A DNA stretch of 64,000 nt from Brachybacterium paraconglomeratum (GCF_003994255.1 NZ_ML133851.1:620001-684000); one strand, 5' to 3'. Shown: positions 39,714 to 48,979, numbered from the stretch's first letter. The notes: generated from the letters alone by a model not told the origin. Made by a program: numbers and translations.

Positions 39714-41126
39714 GTGACCAGCCTCGCCAGCCCCTTCACCGACGCCCGCCCCGCCGAGCGCCTCGCCGAGCTCGCCGCGCACCTGCGCCCCCTGCTCGGG
39801 GACGAGGCGGTGATCGAGGACCCCGCGCCGCGCTACGCCGGCGACACGGCGGTGCAGGCTCCGGACGGCACCGCCTTCCTCCTGGTCCTGCCGGCGGACA
39901 CCGCCGGGGTGCAGGAGGTGCTGCGCCTGGCCCACGAGACCCGCACCCCCGTCGTGCCGCGCGGCTCCGGCTCCGGACTCTCCGGCGGCGCCGCCCCGAG
40001 CACCGGCGCGATCGTGCTGGGCCTGGAGCGGCTCACCCGGATCCGCGAGATCGACCTGCTCGACGAGGTCGCGGTGGTCGAGGCCGGGGTGATCACCGCC
40101 GACCTCTCCGCCGCCCTCGCCCCGCACGGCGTCTTCTACGCCCCCGATCCCGCGAGCGCGCGGCTGTCCACGATCGGCGGGAACGTCGCGACCAACGCGG
40201 GCGGGCTGCACTGCGCGAAGTACGGGGTCACGCGCGAGTCCGTGCTCGGCCTCGAGGCGGTCCTCGCCGACGGCACGCTGCTGCGCACCGGGCACCGCAC
40301 GATCAAGGGCGTCACCGGCCTCGACCTCACCCAGCTGCTGATCGGCTCCGAGGGCACCCTCGCCGTCATCACGGCCGCGACCGTGCGGATCCGTCCGCTG
40401 CCCGTCGCACGACGCACCGTCCTGGCGCGCTTCGACTCGGCGGGCGCCGCGGCCGAGGGCGTGAACGCGATCTCCCGCACCCCCGTCCGGCCCGCCGCGA
40501 CCGAGCTGATGGACGGCCCCACCCTCACCGACATCGATGCGCACACCGGCTCCGAGCTCGCCCGCGGTGAGAGCACGATCCTGCTGATCGAGCTCGACGG
40601 CTACGGCATCGACGAGCAGCTCGCGGACCTCGCCGCCGCGCTCACCGCGGCCGGCGGCACCGTGCGCGAGATCGAGGAGGAGGCCGAGGCGGAGCACCTG
40701 TGGGAGCTGCGCCGCTCCGGCCGCGGCTCCGGCGCGGGCGGGCACCGCCTCGGCGAGGACGTCGCGGTGCCGAAGTCCCGCCTCGGCGAGATGTTCGAGG
40801 CGCTGCCCGGCATCGGACGGCGCCACGGTGTGGAGACCTCCGCGATCGCCCATGCCGGCGACGGGAACCTCCACCCCTCCCTCGCCCTCCCCCGCTCCGA
40901 GGACCACGCGCCCGACCAGCTGCCCGCCCCGCTGCTGGCGGCGGCCGACGAGCTGGTCCGCACCGCGCTCGCGCTCGGCGGCACCGTCAGCGGGGAGCAC
41001 GGCATCGGCACCGCGAAGCGCGGCTGGCTCGACCTCGAGCTCTCCCCCGCCTCCCGCGACCTCCAGCACCGCCTGAAGACCGCCTTCGACCCCCATCAGC
41101 TCCTCAACCCCGGGAAGGCCCTGTGA
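39714..41126 (+). CDS. FAD-linked 2-hydroxyacid oxidase/dehydrogenase (GlcD/D-lactate type)
   Basis: A 470-residue flavoprotein of the VAO/PCMH family. The FAD-binding half has PVVPRGSGSGLSGGA and STIGGNVATNAGGLHCAKYG; the cap has HAGDGNLHPSLALP and GTVSGEHGIGTAKRGW, the substrate/FAD signature of GlcD and D-lactate dehydrogenases. It oxidises a 2-hydroxyacid to the keto acid. The start is GTG at 39714 with GGAG about ten bases upstream. It is the first gene of a seven-gene overlapping operon in which the next enzyme is an aminotransferase, so its keto-acid product could be aminated. Confidence 0.9.
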   Translation: MTSLASPFTDARPAERLAELAAHLRPLLGDEAVIEDPAPRYAGDTAVQAPDGTAFLLVLPADTAGVQEVLRLAHETRTPVVPRGSGSGLSGGAAPSTGAIVLGLERLTRIREIDLLDEVAVVEAGVITADLSAALAPHGVFYAPDPASARLSTIGGNVATNAGGLHCAKYGVTRESVLGLEAVLADGTLLRTGHRTIKGVTGLDLTQLLIGSEGTLAVITAATVRIRPLPVARRTVLARFDSAGAAAEGVNAISRTPVRPAATELMDGPTLTDIDAHTGSELARGESTILLIELDGYGIDEQLADLAAALTAAGGTVREIEEEAEAEHLWELRRSGRGSGAGGHRLGEDVAVPKSRLGEMFEALPGIGRRHGVETSAIAHAGDGNLHPSLALPRSEDHAPDQLPAPLLAAADELVRTALALGGTVSGEHGIGTAKRGWLDLELSPASRDLQHRLKTAFDPHQLLNPGKAL

Positions 41127-42382
41127 TGAGCACGACCGCCCTCGACCCCGCCGCCCTGACCCCGGAGAGCCTCTCCGCGGGGTTGCTCTCCCGACTCGGC
41201 GCACGCGAGGACCTCGCCCGCGGCTTCGGCCCCGCCGCCTCTCCCCTGCCCGGCGCCGTCTCCCTCCTCGGCGGCGCGCCGAGTGCCGGGGACCTCCCGC
41301 TGGAGGCGCTGCACCGCGCGGCCGAGGACCTCACCTCCGATCCCGCCGCGCTCGTCGGCGCGCTGCAGTACAGCACCCCGGCGGGCATCGCGCCGCTGCG
41401 GGAGTGGATCGCGCGCCGCGAGGGCGTGGACGCCTCCCGGGTGCTGCTCACCAACGGCGCCTTCCACGGCCTCTCCCTGCTGTTCGACGCGCTGCTGGAC
41501 CGCGGCGACCGGATCGTGGTGGAGGACCCGACCTATCCGCTGATCTTCCGCGACCTCCAGCACCACGAGGTCGAGGTGCTGCCCCTGCCGCTCACCGCGG
41601 AGGGGCTGGACCTGGACGCCCTCGAGGACCGGCTCGAGGCCGGGGCGCGGCCGAAGCTGCTCTACACGGTGCCCGACTTCCACAACCCGACCGGCCTGAT
41701 CACCCCGGCTCTGCAGCGCGAGCGGCTGACCGCCCTCGCCGAGCACTACGGCTTCGTGATCGTCTCCGACAACGCCTACGCGGGCCTCGCCTTCCCCGGC
41801 GTCCAGGTGCCCGAGGACTATCCGACCGACTCGGAGCTCGTGGTGCGCGTGCGCACCTTCTCGAAGATCCTCGGGCCCGGGCTGCGCCTGGGCTATCTGG
41901 TGCTGCCGAGCTGGCTCGTCGGCCCCGTGACCCGCCTGCGCGCCAACCAGGACCAGCACTCCTCCGTGCTGGTGCAGTCGGTGGTCGAGCGGGTCGTCGG
42001 CGCCGGGGGACGCGAGGGGCTCGACGGAGGCCTCGAGGCGATCGCGGACCGCGCCCGCACCCGCTACGCCCTCCGCGCCGACCTCCTCGCGCACCTGCTC
42101 GAGACCGGTGTGCCCGGCGGCGTGCGCATCGAGCAGCGCACCGGCGGGATCTTCCTGTGGGCGCGGGTGCTGGACGACGGGATCGACCTCGCCGCGGCGC
42201 AGCGCCTGGCCCGGGAGCGCTTCGGCACCGACATGGCGCTGGGGCGGTACTTCTTCCTCACCGGGGACGACGAGGACCACGGCCGCCTGCGCGTGGGCAT
42301 CAGCCACCTCGACGAGGCCGCGCTGACCGACGGCGCCGAGCGCCTGATCGCCGCCCTGACCGCCCCCGAGGCCCGACGATGA
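41126..42382 (+). CDS. PLP-dependent aminotransferase, class I (LysN/MocR-core type)
   Basis: A 418-residue aminotransferase without the GntR domain of MocR regulators. LLTNGAFHGLSLLFDALLDRG (phosphate side), PDFHNPTGLI (Asn contacting PLP), SDNAYAGLAF, and TFSKILGPGLRLGY with the Schiff-base Lys are all present. Relatives are 2-aminoadipate, aromatic or valine-pyruvate aminotransferases; specificity is open. ATG at 41126 shares its A with the upstream TGA (TGATG). Its coupling to an oxidase and an importer suggests catabolism of an imported amino- or hydroxy-acid compound. Confidence 0.9.
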   Translation: MSTTALDPAALTPESLSAGLLSRLGAREDLARGFGPAASPLPGAVSLLGGAPSAGDLPLEALHRAAEDLTSDPAALVGALQYSTPAGIAPLREWIARREGVDASRVLLTNGAFHGLSLLFDALLDRGDRIVVEDPTYPLIFRDLQHHEVEVLPLPLTAEGLDLDALEDRLEAGARPKLLYTVPDFHNPTGLITPALQRERLTALAEHYGFVIVSDNAYAGLAFPGVQVPEDYPTDSELVVRVRTFSKILGPGLRLGYLVLPSWLVGPVTRLRANQDQHSSVLVQSVVERVVGAGGREGLDGGLEAIADRARTRYALRADLLAHLLETGVPGGVRIEQRTGGIFLWARVLDDGIDLAAAQRLARERFGTDMALGRYFFLTGDDEDHGRLRVGISHLDEAALTDGAERLIAALTAPEARR

Positions 42383-44118
42383 GCGCCCGCCGCCCCGCGC
42401 CGGGACCCGTCGGACCGCCGGAGGACGGGGCCGCGATCGACGGGCGCGCGATCACCGCACGCCCCGACGGGACGAGCCGCCGCCGTCTGCTCCAGGGCCT
42501 CGGCGCCGGTGCGCTCGGCCTCGCCGCGCTGCCCCTGGCCGGCTGCGCCCTGGACGGCGCCCTCGCCGACGGGGGCGGCAGCGGCGGCGCGGGAGACGAC
42601 CTCGAGCTCTCCTTCCTCATCTCGAACCTCGACGGCGGCTGGGTCCCCTCCAAGAGCGCGATCTCCAGCTACGAGGCGAACGTGTGGCAGCAGCTGACCG
42701 ACAAGCTCGTCCACACCGATCCCGAGGGAGCCGTCACCCCCTGGATCGCGACGCACTGGGAGCAGAACGAGGAGGCGACCGAGTACGTGCTGCACCTGCG
42801 CGAGGGCGTCACCTTCTCCGACGGCACCCCGCTGGACGCCGAGGCGGTGCTCGCGAACCTCGAGGCCTGGGCCGTCGGCCGCCCCGACGAGGGCCTGGCG
42901 CGGGTGGGCCTGTTCCCCGGCGGCACCTACGAGGGCGCCGAGGCGCTGGATCCGCTGACCGTGCGGGTCACCTTCACCGCGCCGACGCTGTCCTTCCTGC
43001 CCACCCTCGGCTATCACGGCTGCCAGCTGATGGCCCCCTCCTCTCTCGCCCTCTCCCTCGAGGAGCAGGCCGACCTGGCCAGCCAGATCGGCTCGGGACC
43101 CTTCGTGCTGGAGAGCTGGGAGCCGCGGCAGCGCGTGCGCCTGGTGCGGCGCGAGGACTACGACTGGGCTCCGGAGGCGCTCGGTGCGAGCGGGCCGGCG
43201 CAGCTCGCCGCGATCACCTTCACGGTCCTGCCCGACGACACCCTGCGCGCCTCCGCCGCGCGGGCCGGCCAGACCGATCTCTCCTACAACGTGAACCCGC
43301 AGGTGCTGGATGCCTTCACCGAGGCCGGCTTCGTGATCGAGGTGCCCCGCTATCTCGGCTTCGTGCACGGCTACAGCCTGCGCACGCAGGTCGCGCCCTT
43401 CGACGACGTGCGCGTGCGGCAGGCCGTCACCCGCGGCATCGACCGCGCCGAGATCCTCCGCACCGTGTTCACCGACGCCTGGCAGCCGGCGACCAGCTGG
43501 CTGCAGGCCGGGGTGCCGGAGACCACCGACCTCACCGAGCTGTTCTCCTACGATCCCGAGCTCGCCGCGACCCTGCTCGACGAGGCGGGCTGGACCGGCC
43601 GGAACGAGGACGGCTTCCGGGAGAAGGACGGGGTCGAGCTGGGCTTCACCATCTACCCCACCCCCTACCTCACCGGCTCGGTGCCCGAGGCGGAGCTGAT
43701 CTCCCAGCACCTGGGCCGCCTCGGGATCCGGGTGCGCACCCAGAAGCTCGACATCCCCACCTGGACCGAGCGGGTCACCAACGACCCCGAGCAGGGCGTG
43801 GGCGAGGTGACGCGCAGCTTCGTGGACGTCGGCACGGTCGCCGGGGTGATCACCGACGAGGGCGAGGACTGGTTCCAGACCGGCTCCTCCGATGCGGAGC
43901 TGGTGCGGCTGCGGGACGAGGTCGCCGGCGCCGCGACCCGCGAGGAGCGCGCCCCGCTGGTCGAGGAGCTCTCCCGGCACGTGCTCGAGCAGGCGTACTT
44001 CATCCCGCTCGAGCAGAACGTGCAGCGCATCTACGTCCAGTCCCCCGAGCTGACCGGTATCACCTTCAACGCGGTCGCGATCCCCTCCTACCACGCCGCC
44101 CGCAAGGAGCCCTCATGA
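42379..44118 (+). CDS. Peptide/opine-type ABC transporter substrate-binding lipoprotein
   Basis: A 579-residue family 5 solute-binding protein. A long polar N-terminus leads to a twin-arginine motif (SRRRLLQGLGAGALGLAAL) and lipobox LAGC, so it may be a Tat-exported lipoprotein. The binding fold has VLHLREGVTFSDGTPLDAEAV, the classic SBP_bac_5 motif, and VRQAVTRGIDRAEILRTVF. It binds dipeptides, opines, nickel or similar ligands; the ligand is not readable from sequence. ATG at 42379 overlaps the aminotransferase stop codon by four bases. Confidence 0.92.
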   Translation: MSARRPAPGPVGPPEDGAAIDGRAITARPDGTSRRRLLQGLGAGALGLAALPLAGCALDGALADGGGSGGAGDDLELSFLISNLDGGWVPSKSAISSYEANVWQQLTDKLVHTDPEGAVTPWIATHWEQNEEATEYVLHLREGVTFSDGTPLDAEAVLANLEAWAVGRPDEGLARVGLFPGGTYEGAEALDPLTVRVTFTAPTLSFLPTLGYHGCQLMAPSSLALSLEEQADLASQIGSGPFVLESWEPRQRVRLVRREDYDWAPEALGASGPAQLAAITFTVLPDDTLRASAARAGQTDLSYNVNPQVLDAFTEAGFVIEVPRYLGFVHGYSLRTQVAPFDDVRVRQAVTRGIDRAEILRTVFTDAWQPATSWLQAGVPETTDLTELFSYDPELAATLLDEAGWTGRNEDGFREKDGVELGFTIYPTPYLTGSVPEAELISQHLGRLGIRVRTQKLDIPTWTERVTNDPEQGVGEVTRSFVDVGTVAGVITDEGEDWFQTGSSDAELVRLRDEVAGAATREERAPLVEELSRHVLEQAYFIPLEQNVQRIYVQSPELTGITFNAVAIPSYHAARKEPS

Positions 44119-45140
44119 GCGTCCTGACCCCCACCGCCCCGGGCGGGCCGACGGGGACCCTCGCGGCCTCGTCGGCCGCCGCGCGCACCGCCCGCCGCTA
44201 CGCGTCCTTCGCGCTGCGTCGCACAGGGCAGGCGCTGATCGTGGTGGTGCTCGCCTACGTGCTCGTGTTCGCGGTCCTCGCCGCGATCCCGGGCGATCCG
44301 ATCTCCGCGCAGCTGGACGACCCCCAGGCCGGGTACAGCGAGGCGGAGAAGGCGCAGATCCGCGCCTTCCACGGCCTGGACCGGCCCGTGCTGGTCCAGC
44401 TCCTCGTCTCGCTGGGCCATGCGCTGACGGGCGACCTGGGCACCTCGCTGTCGACCGCGCAGCCGGTCACCGCGATGCTCGGCGCCGCGATCCCCTCGAC
44501 CCTGGCGCTGGCCGCGACCGCGCTCGTCCTCGCCGTGCTGATCGCGGCGGTGCTGGCCCTGGCCTCCCGGCTGCTGCCCGAGGGCCCCGCGAACACCCTG
44601 GTCCGTGCCCTGCCCGCGGTGTTCCTCTCGACCCCGAACTTCCTGATCGGCCTGGTGCTGATCCAGGTGCTCGCGGTGACGCTGGGGCTGTTCAGCCTCG
44701 TCGAGCCGCACAGCCCCGGCTCCACCCTCGCCGCCGCCCTGACCCTCGCGATCCCGGTCTCCGCGCAGATCGCGCAGGTGTTCATCACGGCGCTGGACGA
44801 GGCGGCCGGTCAGGACTACGCCGAGGTCGCCCTCGCGCGCGGCCTGCGCCCGGGACAGGTCGTGGTGCGGCATCTGCTGCGCCCCTCCCTGCTGCCGACG
44901 GTGACGATCATCGGGCTCGTGCTCGGCGAGGTCCTCGGCGGCTCCCTGATCACCGAGGCGATCTTCGGCCGCTCCGGCGTGGGCACGCTGGTGCAGAAGG
45001 CGGTCGCCGCGCAGGACGTGCCGGTGCTGCTCGCGGCCGTGGTGCTCTCCGCGCTGGTGTTCGTGGTGGTGAACCTCGTGATCGACCTGCTCTACCCGCT
45101 GCTGGACCCGCGCCTGCGCGGGAAGGAGGATCTGCGATGA
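44115..45140 (+). CDS. ABC transporter permease, DppB type
   Basis: A 341-residue inner-membrane permease with about six helices. The N-terminal helix with VFAVLAAIPGDPI and the LSTPNFLIGLVLIQV segment match DppB/OppB. The EAA-like cytoplasmic loop is QDYAEVALARGLRPGQVVVRHLLRPSLLP, which contacts the ATPase. It starts with ATG overlapping the binding-protein stop codon and ends overlapping the DppC-type gene, so all subunits are translationally coupled. Confidence 0.92.
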   Translation: MSVLTPTAPGGPTGTLAASSAAARTARRYASFALRRTGQALIVVVLAYVLVFAVLAAIPGDPISAQLDDPQAGYSEAEKAQIRAFHGLDRPVLVQLLVSLGHALTGDLGTSLSTAQPVTAMLGAAIPSTLALAATALVLAVLIAAVLALASRLLPEGPANTLVRALPAVFLSTPNFLIGLVLIQVLAVTLGLFSLVEPHSPGSTLAAALTLAIPVSAQIAQVFITALDEAAGQDYAEVALARGLRPGQVVVRHLLRPSLLPTVTIIGLVLGEVLGGSLITEAIFGRSGVGTLVQKAVAAQDVPVLLAAVVLSALVFVVVNLVIDLLYPLLDPRLRGKEDLR

Positions 45141-46018
45141 GCGTCCTGGATGCCGCCCCCGGCCCGGTCGCCGGCGGTCCCGTCGCCGCCGCGACGGCCC
45201 CGGCCCGTGCCCTCTCCCGTCGCCTCCCGCCCGCGAGCGTGCTGGCGAGCCTCGCCGTGCTCGCCGTCGTGCTCCTGTGGTCGCTGGCCCCGGGCCTGGT
45301 CACGGGGCACGATCCCGCCGTCGGCGTGCCGGACGACAAGTTCACCGCGCCCGGCGCCGGGTACTGGCTGGGCACCGACCACCTGGGCCGGGACCTGCTC
45401 ACCCGCATCGTCCACGGCTCCGCCTCCTCGATGACCAGCGCCCTGATCGCGGTCGCGATCGGCGTGCTCGCCGGCGGGCTGCTGGGCCTGCTGGGCGGGT
45501 ACCTGGGCGGCTGGGTCGACGCGGTGATCGGCCGCGTGGTCGAGGTGCTCCTGGCGATCCCGGGCTTCCTGCTCGCGGTGGTGATCGTGACCGCGCTCGG
45601 CTACGACACCCGCAATGCGGCGATCGCGACCGGCGTCTCGGCGGTGGCGGTGTTCGCGCGGCTGATGCGCTCGGAGGTGCTGCGGGTGCGCACCAGCGTG
45701 TTCATCGAGGCGGCCCGCCTCAGCGGCGCCTCGGCCGGATACGTCCTGCTGCGCCATGTGCTCCCGAACGCGGTGCGCCCCGTGCTCTCGCTCGCGGTGC
45801 TCCAGTTCGGCATCGCGATCCTGGTGATCGCCGGGCTCGCCTTCCTCGGCTACGGCGATCCCCCACCCGCCTCCGACTGGGGCCTGCTCGTCTCCGACGG
45901 CCGCGAGCACCTCCTGCACGCCCCGTGGCTCGTGATCGCCCCGGGCCTCGTCATCGCCGTCGTCGTGCTGTCCGTGAGCCGCCTGTCCAGCTGGCTCGAC
46001 CTCGGGAGGAACCGATGA
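45137..46018 (+). CDS. ABC transporter permease, DppC type
   Basis: A 293-residue permease partner of the DppB-type protein. YWLGTDHLGRDLLTRIVHGS is the hallmark of DppC/OppC, and the EAA loop is EAARLSGASAGYVLLRHVLPN. About six helices are visible. It forms the heterodimeric channel with the upstream permease. ATG at 45137 follows AAGGAGG and overlaps the previous stop codon. Confidence 0.93.
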   Translation: MSVLDAAPGPVAGGPVAAATAPARALSRRLPPASVLASLAVLAVVLLWSLAPGLVTGHDPAVGVPDDKFTAPGAGYWLGTDHLGRDLLTRIVHGSASSMTSALIAVAIGVLAGGLLGLLGGYLGGWVDAVIGRVVEVLLAIPGFLLAVVIVTALGYDTRNAAIATGVSAVAVFARLMRSEVLRVRTSVFIEAARLSGASAGYVLLRHVLPNAVRPVLSLAVLQFGIAILVIAGLAFLGYGDPPPASDWGLLVSDGREHLLHAPWLVIAPGLVIAVVVLSVSRLSSWLDLGRNR

Positions 46019-47715
46019 ACTCCACTGCCGCATCCACCGCCGACGCCTCCGCCGCCGAGGCCTCCGCCGCCACCGCGGCGGCCGCCGACACCGCCGTCCC
46101 TGCCCCGCCGCTGCTGCAGGTCGAGGACCTGCGCGTCGCCTACGGCCCCGCCGAGGTGGTCCACGGGGTCTCCTTCGCCGTCGGCGCGGGCCGTGCCCTC
46201 GCCCTGATCGGCGAGTCCGGCTCGGGCAAGTCCACGATCGCGCGGGCCGTGCTGCGCCTGCTCGGCACCCGCCGTGCCCGCGTGGACGGGTCGATCCGGA
46301 TCGAGGGCCGCGAGGTGACGGGCCTGCGCGAGCGGGAGTTCCTGCCGCTGCGCGGGAGGGTGCTGGGCTTCGTGCCGCAGGACCCGGGCTCCTCCCTGAA
46401 CCCGGTGCGCACGATCCGGGCCCAGGCCCTCGAGGCGGCGGCGCTCGTGCCCGGCGCCCGTCGCAGCGAGGAGCGCGAGGCGCTCGTGCACGCGGCGCTC
46501 GAGCGGGTGGGCCTGCCCGAGCCGGGACGGATCCTCGACTCCTTCCCCCATCAGCTCTCCGGCGGGCAGCTGCAGCGGGTGCTGATCGCGCTCGCGATCC
46601 TGCCCGGCCCGCGGCTCCTGATCGCCGACGAGCCCACCAGCGCCCTCGACGTCACCGTCCAGAAGCAGATCCTCGACCTGCTCGACGAGCTGCGGGCCGA
46701 GCTCGGGATCGGGATCCTGCTGATCACCCACGACCTCGCCCTCGCCGCCTCCCGCGCCGACGAGGTGGTGGTGCTGCAGCAGGGCGAGGTGCAGGAGGCC
46801 GGCCCCACCGCGACCGTGTTCACGACGCCGCGCGCCGAGTACACCCGCACGCTGCAGGCCGACGTGCCGGGGCTGAACCCGGACCGCTTCGCGCCGCTGC
46901 GCGCCGAGCGGGACGGGCGCCACCCGGCCGGCGTCGCGCACGTCGAGGCAGGCCGCATCTCCCGCACCTTCCGCACCCGCGACCGGGAGGTGCGCGCCCT
47001 CGCGGACGTCTCCTTCGCGATCCCCCGCGGCCGCACCCACGCCCTGGTCGGCGAGTCCGGCTCGGGGAAGTCCACCGCGGCCCGGGCGCTGCTGGGGCTC
47101 GAGACGCTGGATGCCGGCGCCCTCTCCGTCGGCGGCCGTCCCGTCGACCCCGCCGATCCCGTCGGGCTGCGTGCGCTGCGGCGCGACCTGCAGCTCGTCC
47201 ACCAGAACCCCTTCACCTCGCTGGACCCGCGCTTCACCGTCGAGCGGATCGTGCGCGAGCCGCTCGAGCACTACAAGGTCGGCGACCGCGCCGACCGGGC
47301 GGAGCGGACGGCATGGGCGCTCGAGGCGGTGCGCCTGCCCGAGGCGCTGCGCAGCCGGCGTCCGGGGGCGCTCTCGGGCGGGCAGCGGCAGCGGGTCGCA
47401 ATCGCCCGCGCCCTCGCGCTGCGTCCCGAGGTGCTCGTGCTCGACGAGCCGACCAGCGCCCTGGACGTGACGGTGCAGGCCTCGATCCTCGAGGTGCTCG
47501 CCACGCTGCAGCGGGACCTGGGCCTGACCTACCTGTTCATCTCGCACGACCTCGGCGTGGTGCGGCAGTTCGCCGACACCCTCACCGTGCTCCGCCGCGG
47601 CGAGGTGGTCGAGTCCGGGATCGTCGAAGAGGTCTTCGCCGCCCCGCGCGAGGAGTACACGCGCCGGCTCATCGCCTCGATCCCCGCCCGCCAGGACGTG
47701 GGGGCCAGCGCATGA
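46015..47715 (+). CDS. ABC transporter fused dual ATPase (DppD-DppF type)
   Basis: A 566-residue protein joining two ATPase domains that in other bacteria are separate DppD and DppF subunits. Domain one (about 30-270) has Walker A GESGSGKST, signature LSGGQLQRV and Walker B LLIADEPTSALD. Domain two (about 315-560) has GESGSGKST, LSGGQRQRVAIARAL and VLVLDEPTSALD. An Ala/Ser/Thr-rich stretch of 30 residues precedes domain one. It powers uptake through the two permeases. The start overlaps the DppC-type stop codon. Confidence 0.94.
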   Translation: MNSTAASTADASAAEASAATAAAADTAVPAPPLLQVEDLRVAYGPAEVVHGVSFAVGAGRALALIGESGSGKSTIARAVLRLLGTRRARVDGSIRIEGREVTGLREREFLPLRGRVLGFVPQDPGSSLNPVRTIRAQALEAAALVPGARRSEEREALVHAALERVGLPEPGRILDSFPHQLSGGQLQRVLIALAILPGPRLLIADEPTSALDVTVQKQILDLLDELRAELGIGILLITHDLALAASRADEVVVLQQGEVQEAGPTATVFTTPRAEYTRTLQADVPGLNPDRFAPLRAERDGRHPAGVAHVEAGRISRTFRTRDREVRALADVSFAIPRGRTHALVGESGSGKSTAARALLGLETLDAGALSVGGRPVDPADPVGLRALRRDLQLVHQNPFTSLDPRFTVERIVREPLEHYKVGDRADRAERTAWALEAVRLPEALRSRRPGALSGGQRQRVAIARALALRPEVLVLDEPTSALDVTVQASILEVLATLQRDLGLTYLFISHDLGVVRQFADTLTVLRRGEVVESGIVEEVFAAPREEYTRRLIASIPARQDVGASA

Positions 47716-48224
47716 CCACCACCGCCTCCTCCCTCGCCGTCCTGCCGGGCGGTCGGATCCTGACCTGGGCCGACACCGACTGGGACGACCCGCGCGGCGC
47801 AGCGCTGCGGGAGTCGATGGACGTCGAGCTCTCGCCCCGCTACGCGGCCCTGCGCCAGGGCTCCCCTCGCCCGGCCCCTCCGAGCGCCGAGGACGTGGCC
47901 GTGGTGGTGCTCGCGCTCGTGGACGGGAAGCCCGCCGCGACCGGGACGCTGCGCCGCCTGCCGGACCGCTGGGAGGTCAAGCGCCTGGTCGTCGACGCGG
48001 ACCATCGGAGGCTGGGCCTCGCGAGCCGGATCCTGGCCCGGCTCGAGGACGCGGCCCGGGACCGCGGCGCGGGCGAGCTGTTCCTCCAGACCGGCAACCG
48101 GCAGCCCGAGGCGATCGCGCTCTACGAGCGCGAGGGCTGGGAGCGGATCGAGGTGTTCGCGCCCTACGACCCGGCCGACGGGATCAGCGTGTGCTTCCGG
48201 AAGGTGCTGCGGGCGGAACCCTGA
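47712..48224 (+). CDS. GNAT-family N-acetyltransferase
   Basis: A 170-residue single GNAT domain. Motif A is VKRLVVDADHRRLGLASRILARLE, followed by LQTGNRQPEAIALYEREGWERI as motif B. It is the last gene of the operon and overlaps the ATPase gene by four bases. N-acetylation of an amino-group product or of the imported compound is a reasonable guess, but the substrate is unknown. Confidence 0.88.
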   Translation: MTTTASSLAVLPGGRILTWADTDWDDPRGAALRESMDVELSPRYAALRQGSPRPAPPSAEDVAVVVLALVDGKPAATGTLRRLPDRWEVKRLVVDADHRRLGLASRILARLEDAARDRGAGELFLQTGNRQPEAIALYEREGWERIEVFAPYDPADGISVCFRKVLRAEP

Positions 48225-48236
48225 GCTCCTTACGGC

Positions 48237-48647
48237 TCAGCGAGTCCACGGGTCGAAGAGCGCCACCGGAACCCTGGTGAAGTCCTTGATATTCCGGGTG
48301 ACCAGCGTGAGGCCATGGACCAGCGCGGTCCCGGCGATGAGCGCATCCATCTCCGGCATGGGGTCCGGGACGTGCAGGGCTGCTGCCGCGACCGCGACGT
48401 CATCGTCGACCGGGAGCACTCGCCGTGCGAAGGTCGCGCGAACGTCCTCCTCGAGCCATCGTCGCAGCGGGCCGGCGCCGACGGGATCCGTGCGCTCCTT
48501 CCGACGGACTCCACGCTCGAGCTCCAGCAATGTGATGGCGCTGAGGCGGAGATCGACCATCGGCTGCTCCTCGAGCCAGGCCATCAGCTCGGGCGACCTC
48601 TTCGCTCGGGCATCGCTGAGGACGTTCGTGTCCAGCAGATATCTCAC
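48237..48647 (-). CDS. PIN-domain toxin, VapC-like
   Basis: A 136-residue PIN ribonuclease. The acidic site is built from Asp6 (YLLDTNVLSD), Glu in LLELERGV, MDALIAGTALVHG with Asp, and VTRNIKDF with Asp. Such toxins cleave tRNA or rRNA when freed from the antitoxin. The GTG start at 48647 overlaps the antitoxin stop codon by four bases. It is convergent with the ABC operon. Confidence 0.93.
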   Translation of the reverse strand: MRYLLDTNVLSDARAKRSPELMAWLEEQPMVDLRLSAITLLELERGVRRKERTDPVGAGPLRRWLEEDVRATFARRVLPVDDDVAVAAAALHVPDPMPEMDALIAGTALVHGLTLVTRNIKDFTRVPVALFDPWTR

Positions 48648-48895
48648 AGGTCGTCCTCGCGAGGAGCTTCGATCCGTCTCGGCGGCAGCTCGAGGTCGAT
48701 CTCCTCCGTCCCCCGAGCCCAGAGCCGATCCCCCAGATGCTCGCGCGCCCCGCTGAGCCGGTCGAACTCCTCGGCTGTCAGGAGCACGTGCGAGCGCCGG
48801 CCGTGATCGGTGATGGTCACCGGCCCGTCCTCCGCGGCACGCTTCGCCGCCGAGACGTCGCGATTGAACTCCCTGCTCGTGATCGTGGTCCCCAC
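48644..48895 (-). CDS. Phd/YefM-family antitoxin
   Basis: An 83-residue antitoxin. TSREFNRDVSAAKRAAEDGPV and ITDHGRRSHVLLTAEEFDRL are the Phd/YefM DNA-binding and dimer segments; the acidic C-terminus (TEEIDLELPPRR) is the toxin-binding tail. The GTG at 48895 has GGAGG six bases upstream. It precedes and overlaps the PIN toxin. A TACCT/AGGTA dyad over the promoter fits autoregulation. Confidence 0.93.
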   Translation of the reverse strand: MGTTITSREFNRDVSAAKRAAEDGPVTITDHGRRSHVLLTAEEFDRLSGAREHLGDRLWARGTEEIDLELPPRRIEAPREDDL

Positions 48896-48915
48896 GCCGC
48901 CCTCCTCCCGAGGTG

Positions 48916-48935
48916 TACCTTCAGTAGGTATTTTA
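48916..48935 (-). promoter_or_regulatory. Toxin-antitoxin promoter and operator
   Basis: The dyad TACCT-N5-AGGTA (48916-48930) abuts a minus-strand -10 box TAAAAT (complement of 48930-48935). The dyad would cover the transcription start, about 20-25 bases before the antitoxin start codon. This is a typical site for antitoxin/toxin repression. Confidence 0.65.
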
Positions 48936-48961
48936 CGAGGGGTCGAGGCAGGGCGCCAGAG

Positions 48962-48979
48962 CCATGACAGCTGTCATGG
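48962..48979. promoter_or_regulatory. Perfect 18-bp palindrome CCATGACAGCTGTCATGG
   Basis: A fully symmetric 9+9 dyad between the toxin-antitoxin promoter and the M50-like protease gene, about 50 bases upstream of the protease start. The TGACAGCTGTCA core looks like an operator for a homodimeric regulator. The bound protein is not known. Confidence 0.6.
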
